From the NCBI GenBank assembly GCA_027019885.1, contig JALUWC010000135.1, positions 1 to 14,222 of the forward strand: a stretch of DNA of 14,222 bases, written 5' to 3'. Shown here piece after piece: positions 1-6,937 of the stretch. Every line of letters starts with the position of its first letter. The stretch's first letter is position 1. A model generated the notes under the pieces. That model was given only the letters and a program-made list of their open reading frames with translations. It was not told the DNA's origin and did no database searches. The position numbers and the translations under genes are program-made. Source of the DNA: Geoglobus sp. (GTDB lineage Archaea; Halobacteriota; Archaeoglobi; Archaeoglobales; Archaeoglobaceae).

Positions 1-77
1 TCCTTGGGAACTGGAATGAAGTATGACTCGTACTCCTTTGGTGGTGTTACCTGAATGTCAAGTGAGTATTCCTTCAT
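1..77 (-). CDS. fqoD: F420H2:quinone oxidoreductase subunit D (NuoD-like), N-terminal fragment
   Basis: Only the first 25 codons are in the window (MKEYSLDIQVTPP...); the gene continues past position 1. The ATG at 77-75 overlaps the TGA of fqoBC (76-74) in an ATGA arrangement. A strong GGAGGTG ribosome binding site lies 7 nt upstream, inside the end of fqoBC. In complex I relatives the gene after B and C is NuoD, the 49-kDa subunit that forms the quinone site with B. The visible residues contain no diagnostic motif, so the identity rests mainly on gene order and translational coupling. Confidence 0.75.
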   Translation of the reverse strand, partial: MKEYSLDIQVTPPKEYESYFIPVPK

Positions 78-1153
78 TTTTCCTCACCTCCGATGTAGAT
101 CTCCTCCTGTAGCTTGAAGTCCTTTCTGAGCGGATTCTTAGGTGTATCTGGGGCGAGAAGGAAGGGCTTGCCCATCCACGGATTTCCCTCAAACCAAACC
201 CCGAAAAGATCGTGAAGCTCTCTCTCAAGGTAGTCTGCCGATGGCCACACATCTATCAGGCTTGGGAAGGTTGCATCCTCTCTATCAATTTCCGTGAAAA
301 TTGTGAGAATTAACCTGACAAATTCAGGCTTGAGATAGCTTGAGATCTGGTATTCAACGATGAATTTCCTGTTTTTGGGAACATCCACTATGTTGACAGA
401 TTTGACATGATCGAAGCCCGAATCCTTCAGCTTTCTTGCCACTTCAACAAACTTCTCAGGCCTGACCTTTACATGAATTCTGTATCTGCCAGTTACGGTT
501 ACTCTCTCTGCAAACTCGCTTAGTATCTCCGCTATCATTTCCCTGTATTCTTCCCCATCCTCCCACTTTCTCTCTTTTGGCACATCAACAACAACTGAAG
601 GGTTGAGAGCGATGTATTTTGGAGTTGGAGGTACTTTTTTGGGCTTTTTCTTCTTTCCTTCCTTTTTGCCTCTTATCCTTGGATACACAATTGTGTTTTT
701 CGCCTCTCCAGTAACAATTTCATTCTGCAATGCCCTGAAGCACCTCAGCAGTGACTCAGGAGTTGGCGGGCATCCAGGGGCGAAGTATTTTACAGGCACG
801 ACCTCAAATGGCCTCACCATGTGATAGCCATTCCAGAAAAGGCCACCCTTTATCCCACAAACACCCATAACAATGACGAACTTCGGATCTGGCATCTGCT
901 CGTAGGTCATCTTCAGAACCCTTGCCATCTTTCTCGTTATTGCTCCCTCAACAACAATGCAGTTTGTCTGTCTTGCCATCCCAAAATTGAGCACTCCAAG
1001 CCTCTCACCATCATACCCGCTTGCAAAGGCATGAGCTAATTCAACTCCACAGCATGCTGTGACAAGGTGGGTTGGCCATATGCTCCATTTTGTTCCCCAC
1101 TTCTTCATTGGCGAAAGAGGACCGTCATGCAGAAACTCAATCATTTCATCCAT
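74..1153 (-). CDS. fqoBC: F420H2:quinone oxidoreductase fused subunit B/C (NuoB-NuoC)
   Basis: This 359-residue protein is two complex I subunits in one chain. Residues 1-~155 are NuoB-like, with the four cysteines that bind cluster N2: adjacent C34 and C35 in TACCGVE, C99 in GVCGIKGG and C128 in YFAPGCPPTPESL. A lysine-rich linker at about 161-175 leads into a NuoC-like domain (about 180-359), marked by LERELHDLFGVWFEG and NPLRKDF. It is a peripheral-arm protein that carries electrons towards the quinone. I chose the ATG at 1153, because GGAGG at 1165-1161 sits 7 nt before it but only 1 nt before the alternative ATG at 1159. The gene overlaps fqoA by 8 bp and fqoD by 4 bp. As I recall, the A. 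fulgidus B and C subunits are also fused, whereas the methanogen Fpo subunits are separate. Confidence 0.93.
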   Translation of the reverse strand: MDEMIEFLHDGPLSPMKKWGTKWSIWPTHLVTACCGVELAHAFASGYDGERLGVLNFGMARQTNCIVVEGAITRKMARVLKMTYEQMPDPKFVIVMGVCGIKGGLFWNGYHMVRPFEVVPVKYFAPGCPPTPESLLRCFRALQNEIVTGEAKNTIVYPRIRGKKEGKKKKPKKVPPTPKYIALNPSVVVDVPKERKWEDGEEYREMIAEILSEFAERVTVTGRYRIHVKVRPEKFVEVARKLKDSGFDHVKSVNIVDVPKNRKFIVEYQISSYLKPEFVRLILTIFTEIDREDATFPSLIDVWPSADYLERELHDLFGVWFEGNPWMGKPFLLAPDTPKNPLRKDFKLQEEIYIGGEEK

Positions 1154-1508
1154 ACACATCCCTCCTGTTTGAGGTTATGCTTGCTATTCTATAGGCGAAG
1201 TAAAATGCAGGAAGCATCGCAATGAATGATATTGCCAAGAATTCCAGATACTCCACTCCCGGAAACAGAGCAAAAAGCAGGAGAAGAACAACAACAGGCT
1301 CAAATGCCATGAAAAGCACAACAAAGCCATAATACTGCATAGGAAGTGTGTATTTTGGCAGTCCAGCAGATACGTTTCCTGACTCCCATCTCAGGTATTT
1401 GAGCTCTGTTGGATTCCTTTTTGGAAGTATCCTCGATATTGCGTAAACTGCCACATCTGTAACAATGCTGATCACAATGACGAAGGCAACAACAATAACC
1501 TCATACAT
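1146..1508 (-). CDS. fqoA: F420H2:quinone oxidoreductase membrane subunit A (NuoA-like)
   Basis: This 120-residue protein has three predicted membrane helices (roughly residues 3-24, 57-80 and 84-107), the size and topology of NuoA/ND3. The central loop carries LRWESGN, where most NuoA proteins have a YECG-type motif, so the usual loop Cys is Ser here. The acidic FDVE-type motif of helix 2 reads FMAFEP, so only one acidic residue seems to remain. The start is the ATG at 1508, because GGAGGTG at 1521-1515 lies 6 nt before it and it follows the fqoN TGA (1512-1510) by 1 nt. The longer in-frame start at 1529 lies inside fqoN and lacks such a site. The loop of NuoA helps close the quinone-coupling region; that role is inferred from the family. 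Confidence 0.9.
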   Translation of the reverse strand: MYEVIVVAFVIVISIVTDVAVYAISRILPKRNPTELKYLRWESGNVSAGLPKYTLPMQYYGFVVLFMAFEPVVVLLLLFALFPGVEYLEFLAISFIAMLPAFYFAYRIASITSNRRDVYG

Positions 1509-1509
1509 C

Positions 1510-2733
1510 TCATACACCTCCAATTGCAAAGTACTTCATGAGCATCCTGCTTGACTCGATTATCCAGTTTGGTGGAACAACTGTGATGAGCATGAGCACT
1601 GCTGAAACTGTGATAAGATACCCTGCAAGTCTTCTGAAATCCTTTTTGCCCTCGAAAACCCTGATCAGCCTGATATAATAAGGCACTGACATTGCCGAGT
1701 TTATCACAAGGAAGAACGCAATCCATATCAGGTTGGCGTAAACGAGAGATGCAAGGATGTAAAGCTTGCCCCAGAAACCCATTAGGGGTGGTATGCCTAT
1801 GAAGGAGAGAGACAGCAGATAGGTTTCAACCCTTGGCATTCCGTTCTCCTTCACACCAATGAAGAATCCTATCTTTCCAAATGAATTGGTGAGGAGCTGG
1901 AGCATCACACCTGCAAAGGCAAGGTAGATGAATTCACTCTTGAAAGAAACAGCCAACGCAGCAAGCATGTAGCCCATGTTTGCCACGGTTGAGTAGGCAA
2001 GTATTCTTGCAGGCTTGTTTGACGTCAGAGCGCCAATGTTGCCAATGAACATTGATGCAACCGCAATTACGCCAGTTATCAGTATCAGATTTGCCCCACC
2101 CATCTGTGTGGAGCTTATTATCTTGAAGGCAACCACAAAGGGAACAAACTTTGCAATGCTTGCAATGACAGAGATTGGAATTGGATCGGCTGAATCAAAA
2201 ACATCGGGAACCCACTCGTGGAAGGGTCCGGCTCCAACCTCAATGGCCAAGCCCAGCAGCAGCATTGTGAAGGCTATGTAGTACAAAGCCGTGCCTGAAG
2301 TTGCGGATGCGTGAACCATCAGAATTGCTCCCACAAGAAAGAGTATCGTTGCTATGACCATGAAGGTTATGTACTTTATTCCAACCTCCATTCTTATCTC
2401 CTTATCGCTTGCCATGACGAGCATGTAGGTTGGGACGCTCGCCACAACAAACATTGCCAAGAGAAATGCAAGGCTCTGAGAGTAGAAGGCATAGGATGTG
2501 GCAACGAAAATCAGACCAACCAATGTGTAATCAACTCCTCTCAGAAATCCCTTCATCAGATCAAGTGAGGCAAGATTGATCAATGCCACAGCAAAAACCA
2601 TCAGCAGAAGAGAGTTGTTCACAACCATCAATGCTGAGGCAATGAGTGCTCCTGCAAATCCAATGTATTTGTATTTCAGTGAGAAAGCCCCGCTCAAAGC
2701 CAGTATCAGCACTGCAGGAATTGCCAGCTCCAT
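1510..2733 (-). CDS. fqoN: F420H2:quinone oxidoreductase antiporter-like subunit N (NuoN-like)
   Basis: This 407-residue polytopic membrane protein belongs to the proton-antiporter family of complex I. Supporting motifs are GPFHEWVPDVFDSADPIP (169-186), the helix-8 lysine region SIAKFVPF (K195), LAYSTVANMGY (245-255), NSFGKIG (K288) and PPLMGFWGK (K324). It is shorter than typical bacterial NuoN (about 480 residues). The helix-5 glutamate of the family falls on valine (about V96 in FVVASVP), and the helix-7 lysine position five residues before PFH is a glutamate (E165). The gene starts directly after the fqoL stop (TGA|ATG), with a G-rich GGTGGGGTGG upstream. Its C-terminal Gly-Gly-Val is encoded by the ribosome binding site of fqoA. 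It probably forms one of the three ion channels of the membrane arm. Confidence 0.93.
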   Translation of the reverse strand: MELAIPAVLILALSGAFSLKYKYIGFAGALIASALMVVNNSLLLMVFAVALINLASLDLMKGFLRGVDYTLVGLIFVATSYAFYSQSLAFLLAMFVVASVPTYMLVMASDKEIRMEVGIKYITFMVIATILFLVGAILMVHASATSGTALYYIAFTMLLLGLAIEVGAGPFHEWVPDVFDSADPIPISVIASIAKFVPFVVAFKIISSTQMGGANLILITGVIAVASMFIGNIGALTSNKPARILAYSTVANMGYMLAALAVSFKSEFIYLAFAGVMLQLLTNSFGKIGFFIGVKENGMPRVETYLLSLSFIGIPPLMGFWGKLYILASLVYANLIWIAFFLVINSAMSVPYYIRLIRVFEGKKDFRRLAGYLITVSAVLMLITVVPPNWIIESSRMLMKYFAIGGV

Positions 2734-4662
2734 TCAGAACCACCCCACCACAGAGACAATGAAAAGAATTACAAGAACAAAGCTCACGACTATCTTTGCA
2801 TACCTCTCAAGGCTTCCGCTCTGGACGGATCTTATTGAAATAGAGATGCCTTCAAATAACGCGGGAAGGAATGTGTGGGCTATGAAGTCAAGGAATCTGT
2901 TGAAGATGTCAACAACCCATGCAAAGGCCCATCCGATTTTTGGGATGATGAGGTCATTCAGAGCCATCACATATACTCTGTCGTAGAGAACCTTTCCAAG
3001 AGCGCTTTCATGCTCAGGCTTTGCAAATCCCACAATGTATGCAACAAGAACAAGAATTCCTACCGTAAACGAGACTTCTGCTGTTCCTGCATGCACAAAT
3101 TCCTCTCCAGCATGATCAATTCCAAAGTATATAACTGCAAGAAGTACGAGAAGCATTGATACCATTGCTGTATATGCCGTTTTCATAACCCCTCCACCAT
3201 GAAGATGGAGGTGAACATGTTTTCCCTTCCAGAAGTTAAGGGTGAAGAACTTTGCAAGGAATGCTGAATAGAGCAGCGATATTGCCACGAGAAGGGCGAA
3301 AGGCAGTATCCCGACATCATGGATGAGCTTCTCCATAGCCTCGTCCATTGCAGATTTAACCCAGAATGCTGTTAATGGCGGGATTCCTGCCAGGGTTATT
3401 GTCGCGAACAGGGTTACAATGGCAGTTATCTTCATCTTGCTGAAAACCTCTCTGTCACCCCCAAGAAATCTATCGTGAGTTTCATGGATGAGGTGCCCAG
3501 CTACAAGGAAAAGCGTTGCCTTTGCAAAAGCATGGGTTAGAAGGTACCAGAAAGCCACAGTAACCGCAAACCCACCTACCCAGAAACTTGCTGCAGATGA
3601 TGCAAACATCAGCCCGAGGCTCGACATGGTTGAGGCTGCTAACAAAACCTTCCTCTCTCTGCTTGCTAAAGCAACTGAAGCTCCATAAAGACTGCTTATA
3701 AGCCCGAGGAAGAGAACTATAATGTATACTATCTCAACTCCCGCTAAATGAATCTCCCATGGCTTTATGTACCAGCTTATCCTCATGAAGAGATAGGTTC
3801 CAGCGGCAACCATTGTTGCAGAATGGAGTAATGCCGAGACTGTTGTTGGACCTGTCATGGCTGTCATCAGCCACTCGCTGAATGGCAGTTGGGCAGATTT
3901 TGTGAAAGGACCCATCAGGAAAGCAAGGAGAAGAACTACTGTCCCTGCTGTACCTATCTTGGCGAAAAGCTCACCCCATGGTATCTGGGAAATGTCAAGG
4001 GTTCCAGTCAATGCGAAAATGGCTGCAACCGCAAGAAACATTGGCATGTCACCCACTCTTATTGTTGAAATTGCCCTCCATCCTCCAGTGCTTGGACTCC
4101 AGAACATGCTCAAAGGCCCAACCTTTCTGTCAATAATTCCAACATAGCTCAGTTCATCATCATCCCTGAACCAGTGACCTATGAGTCCCCATGAGGCAAT
4201 TCCAAGTCCCTCCCATCCTATGAGGAGCATGAACAGGTTGTCGCTGTAAACAACAAGAAGCATTGAGGCTGTAAATAAATTGAAGAAGAACCAGTACCAG
4301 CCAAGTCTATAGTCATCCTTCATGTATTCCAAACCATAAACACCAATTGTAAATGCTATAAAGCCTGTTAAAGCTCCCATGTACTTGCTCAGATAATCAA
4401 CGACAAAAACGAAGTTGATGCCAATGGATTCAAGCCACGGGTAAGCATACCTCCCCTCCTGAACCCTGAAAAGTATGAAGAGTGTGATCAGAAATGAGAT
4501 AAAGAGGCCAAGAACGCTCAGAAGAGGGAGTTTTCTGGCAAATGAGTCCTGCCTTTTTGGCCAGATGAATGCTATGGGGAAACTTGCCAGTATCGGGACA
4601 AAGAACAGTGCCAGCCATATTCCGGGATTCAGTTCAAGCTCCATGAGTGCTGCTGCTTCCAT
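2734..4662 (-). CDS. fqoL: F420H2:quinone oxidoreductase antiporter-like subunit L (NuoL-like)
   Basis: This 642-residue protein is the largest membrane subunit and has about 16 helices. Hallmarks are IGWEGLGIASWGLIGHW (helix-5 Glu, E151), an archaeal-type loop with SPSTGGWRA before STIRVGD, and TKSAQLPFSEWL (helix-7 Lys, K255) followed by TGPTTVSALLHSATMVAAG. In NuoL the C-terminal part forms the lateral helix that ties the membrane arm together. A histidine cluster (HVHLHLH) sits in a loop near residue 485. I chose the ATG at 4662, because GGAGGTG at 4675-4669 is 6 nt upstream and the ATG follows the fqoM stop by 1 nt. A GTG at 4671 is possible but lies inside the ribosome binding site. It is the distal ion-translocating channel of the Fqo complex. 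Confidence 0.95.
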   Translation of the reverse strand: MEAAALMELELNPGIWLALFFVPILASFPIAFIWPKRQDSFARKLPLLSVLGLFISFLITLFILFRVQEGRYAYPWLESIGINFVFVVDYLSKYMGALTGFIAFTIGVYGLEYMKDDYRLGWYWFFFNLFTASMLLVVYSDNLFMLLIGWEGLGIASWGLIGHWFRDDDELSYVGIIDRKVGPLSMFWSPSTGGWRAISTIRVGDMPMFLAVAAIFALTGTLDISQIPWGELFAKIGTAGTVVLLLAFLMGPFTKSAQLPFSEWLMTAMTGPTTVSALLHSATMVAAGTYLFMRISWYIKPWEIHLAGVEIVYIIVLFLGLISSLYGASVALASRERKVLLAASTMSSLGLMFASSAASFWVGGFAVTVAFWYLLTHAFAKATLFLVAGHLIHETHDRFLGGDREVFSKMKITAIVTLFATITLAGIPPLTAFWVKSAMDEAMEKLIHDVGILPFALLVAISLLYSAFLAKFFTLNFWKGKHVHLHLHGGGVMKTAYTAMVSMLLVLLAVIYFGIDHAGEEFVHAGTAEVSFTVGILVLVAYIVGFAKPEHESALGKVLYDRVYVMALNDLIIPKIGWAFAWVVDIFNRFLDFIAHTFLPALFEGISISIRSVQSGSLERYAKIVVSFVLVILFIVSVVGWF

Positions 4663-4663
4663 T

Positions 4664-6082
4664 TCAGACACCTCCCAGAAAGTTCACAACCGCACCCACA
4701 AACCAAGTTGCAAGAGGAGGTAGTAGGAAGAGTATTGAAATGGCACCTATTATGTAAAGGGGCGTGTCAAGAAGTCTGTTCACCTTTGCCTTTTCGTAAT
4801 CTCTGACCTTTCCATAATATATCCTCTTCATCGTGTAGAAGCTGTAAAACCCTGAGAGTATAAAGACAAACACAACAAGAAGTATTGCATCAAGGCTTAA
4901 ACCAAAGGTGTCAACAAGACCTTTGAGTATGAAAAATTCTCCGATCATTCCAATGGTGAGAATTCCACTGAGGTTCATGAATCCCAACAGCGCTGCATTT
5001 GCTATTGTTGGAACCTGCTCGTGCATTCCGCTCATCTCGTCAAGGTCTCTCAGCCCATGATAGGTTGCGATTATTGCCCCAGCGCTCATGAAGAGAATTG
5101 ATTTTCCGAATGCATGACTTATATACTGAATTATGACCCCAACAATTCCTGCCTTCCCGAGAGTAAAGGCAATTAGTACATATCCCATTTGAGAAACAGT
5201 TGAATATGCAAGGAGCCTCTTGTGATCCTTCTGCTTGAAAACCGCAAATCCTGCAACCACACTCGTTAAAACTCCGTAGAGGAATATCTCCATTCTATAC
5301 GTCTGGATGAATGATGGGTCAATCAGGTATATCCTCAAAAGAATGTAGGCGGCGAGTCCAACAGTGAGAGGACTTAGCAAAGCGCTAACAGGTGTTGGTG
5401 CTTCAGCATGAGCCCAGGGGAGCCATACATGCGGCCCAAGCCCAGGAAGCTTCACAATCATCCCGATAAAAATGAAGAACCATGCAAGCATGCTGACAGA
5501 TGCTATGCTGTCCAAGGCAAGGGTTTTGTTGTCAAACCCTATCATCAGAAATCCAACCAAGGTAAGGACTCCGGCTATGTTTGTCCACACAAAGTACAGC
5601 AGTCCAACCCAGACTCTGTTGCCGTAACCATAGAAATAGATGAGAAGGAAGGAAGCAATTAGGGAGATCTCAAGGAAAATGTAAAGGAGAATCAGGTTTC
5701 CAGCATAGACGAGCCAGAGCATTGAACCAGCATAGAGATTGTAAAGGAACCAGTATTTTCTGAATTCCACATCGCTGTTCAGCTCCATCTCCTCAAATCT
5801 GTGCTTCATGTAAGGATATGAGTAAAGAGCAACCATTGCAGAAACGAGGGCTATTGTAAGGCCAAAGGCATGGCTTATTGTATCCCCAAGGAGGTATATC
5901 CTCCCCACAGGTTCAAATGCTGTGAACAAATTAACAGTGAACTCTGATTTCGTCACAAATGCGTAAAGTATTGCAAAGAATGATGCAACAAATGTCAAAG
6001 CTGAAAAATAGGCTGCCGCTCTTCCCCTGATGAGAGGAGCCAGAATTACTGCCAAGACTGGTATAAATACGGCGTATATCAC
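4664..6082 (-). CDS. fqoM: F420H2:quinone oxidoreductase antiporter-like subunit M (NuoM-like)
   Basis: This 472-residue polytopic protein of the complex I antiporter family keeps the expected ion-path residues: E138 in ILLYIFLEISLIASF, K211 in IGMIVKLPGLGPHVWLPWAHAEAPTPVSALLS, and K327 in ISHAFGKSILF. The start is a GTG at 6082 that overlaps the fqoK stop (GTGA, 4 bp) and has GGGAGGGG seven nt upstream. The order M before L is that of the Archaeoglobus fqo cluster, unlike the L-M order of most nuo operons. The protein ends in Leu-Gly-Gly-Val, and the last three codons are the ribosome binding site of fqoL. It acts in the membrane arm, between L and N. Confidence 0.95.
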   Translation of the reverse strand: MIYAVFIPVLAVILAPLIRGRAAAYFSALTFVASFFAILYAFVTKSEFTVNLFTAFEPVGRIYLLGDTISHAFGLTIALVSAMVALYSYPYMKHRFEEMELNSDVEFRKYWFLYNLYAGSMLWLVYAGNLILLYIFLEISLIASFLLIYFYGYGNRVWVGLLYFVWTNIAGVLTLVGFLMIGFDNKTLALDSIASVSMLAWFFIFIGMIVKLPGLGPHVWLPWAHAEAPTPVSALLSPLTVGLAAYILLRIYLIDPSFIQTYRMEIFLYGVLTSVVAGFAVFKQKDHKRLLAYSTVSQMGYVLIAFTLGKAGIVGVIIQYISHAFGKSILFMSAGAIIATYHGLRDLDEMSGMHEQVPTIANAALLGFMNLSGILTIGMIGEFFILKGLVDTFGLSLDAILLVVFVFILSGFYSFYTMKRIYYGKVRDYEKAKVNRLLDTPLYIIGAISILFLLPPLATWFVGAVVNFLGGV

Positions 6083-6378
6083 AGCACATCCCCTCCCATA
6101 TCTGTGATTTCAATAGCGGTAGTTCTGAACTTTTTGTCAAGGAATATAATTGCTGAGATCAGTATCAGAAGTTCACCAGCACTGGTAAAAACTGTCAGGA
6201 TTGCGATGGCATTTCCCTCAACAACAAGAGAGGGATTCGTGAAGAAGGGGATCAGAGAGAGAAAAACTGCTGAGAACATGAGTTCGAGAGCTATCAGGAT
6301 TCTGATCACATCTTTCGCCGATACCGCGATCAGATAACCAAGTGCAAGCAAACCCAGAGATGCTGCTGTTTCAATCAT
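6079..6378 (-). CDS. fqoK: F420H2:quinone oxidoreductase membrane subunit K (NuoK-like)
   Basis: This 99-residue, three-helix protein matches NuoK/ND4L in size. It keeps both buried glutamates of the family: E32 in LIALELMFSAV (helix 2) and E69 in FTSAGELLILISAI (helix 3). These link the quinone cavity to the antiporter subunits. The ATG at 6378 overlaps the fqoJ stop as ATGA, and GGAGG lies 8 nt upstream. Its 3' end encodes Gly-Gly-Asp-Val-Leu, using the G-rich ribosome binding site of fqoM. Confidence 0.95.
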   Translation of the reverse strand: MIETAASLGLLALGYLIAVSAKDVIRILIALELMFSAVFLSLIPFFTNPSLVVEGNAIAILTVFTSAGELLILISAIIFLDKKFRTTAIEITDMGGDVL

Positions 6379-6827
6379 GCGCTATCCCTCCTCAACATGC
6401 TTATTGCGGAAAGCATAAGAAGTGTAGTCAGAACTATAAGAAAGGCTATCAAGGTCAGGTAGTCTGGCAGAACCTTATCAAACGCATCTGTAAAGTTTCC
6501 AACCATAAAGGTGTTTATTCCGGCCGTTACAGCAACAACAATTGCTATGATCTCAACCACCACAAGCCAGTTCTCGCTTATCTTCCTTGGATTTATGGAT
6601 CTGTAGGTTGCTGCAAGAGCCACAGTCATTATTCCAATCGCCCCGATGAACACGAAGGCAATTAAGATGAAAACCGAGTAAATTCCGTGAAAGGCATAAA
6701 TCCCCCCAACGGTGAGCATGACCGCTGACATGTATATTGCCGAGTAAAAGTTGTCCCTTGAGGCCCATGCAGCCACAGCAAAGAGAATTGCCACCAATGA
6801 AAGCACAGTCACCACTACAGCGTCCAT
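6375..6827 (-). CDS. fqoJ: F420H2:quinone oxidoreductase membrane subunit J (NuoJ-like), first gene of the operon
   Basis: This 150-residue protein has about five helices. NuoJ/ND6 features include GIYSVFILIAFVFIGAIGIMTVAL, which corresponds to the helix-3 region that forms a pi-bulge in the family. I chose the ATG at 6827 over a TTG at 6893, because a BRE/TATA-like element (CTTATTAA at 6857-6850) is centred about 26 nt upstream. Transcription should therefore begin at or next to the ATG, giving a leaderless mRNA. No Shine-Dalgarno sequence precedes it, unlike the downstream genes. The protein ends LRRDSA, where the two Arg codons (AGGAGG) are the ribosome binding site of fqoK. It helps form the central ion/quinone coupling region of the membrane arm. 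Confidence 0.9.
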   Translation of the reverse strand: MDAVVVTVLSLVAILFAVAAWASRDNFYSAIYMSAVMLTVGGIYAFHGIYSVFILIAFVFIGAIGIMTVALAATYRSINPRKISENWLVVVEIIAIVVAVTAGINTFMVGNFTDAFDKVLPDYLTLIAFLIVLTTLLMLSAISMLRRDSA

Positions 6828-6849
6828 GGTGAGTGCTGGATTAGTATGA

Positions 6850-6863
6850 TTAATAAGTTTTGC
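6850..6863 (-). promoter_or_regulatory. Promoter (BRE/TATA-like) of the fqo operon
   Basis: On the minus strand GCAAAA (6863-6858) followed by CTTATTAA (6857-6850) resembles an archaeal BRE plus TATA box. The box centre is about 26 nt before the fqoJ ATG at 6827, the usual TATA-to-start distance, so it predicts a leaderless transcript. It lies between the terminator of the preceding operon and fqoJ. Confidence 0.6.
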
Positions 6864-6911
6864 TAAATTTGCGTGAATGTTTACTGTTACCAAAAATCAT
6901 GGTCTATTTCC

Positions 6912-6929
6912 CTTAAAAATTTTAAAAAA
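6912..6929 (-). terminator. T-rich terminator after the radical SAM gene
   Basis: Nine bases beyond the radical SAM stop codon the minus strand reads TTTTTTAAAATTTTTAAG. Oligo-T tracts without a strong hairpin are a typical archaeal termination signal. It separates this operon from the fqo promoter about 50 bp further on. Confidence 0.5.
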
Positions 6930-6937
6930 TGGCTGGG

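Noticed and set aside
630..660. Possible programmed frameshift at the A-run in the fqoBC linker
   Set aside because: Both domains are already in one continuous frame, so no frameshift is needed, and the runs are not phased as a slippery heptamer.
1583..1637. Plus-strand series GTGATGA, CTGA, GTGATAA, CTGA resembling an archaeal C/D box sRNA antisense to fqoN
   Set aside because: The second spacer (17 nt) is too long. The repeats are explained by the coding strand, where two Leu-Ile-Thr-Val stretches in FqoN generate the TGAT-type complements.
6828..6893. Longer FqoJ starting at TTG 6893
   Set aside because: The extension would read through the BRE/TATA element and add a polar stretch absent from NuoJ proteins.
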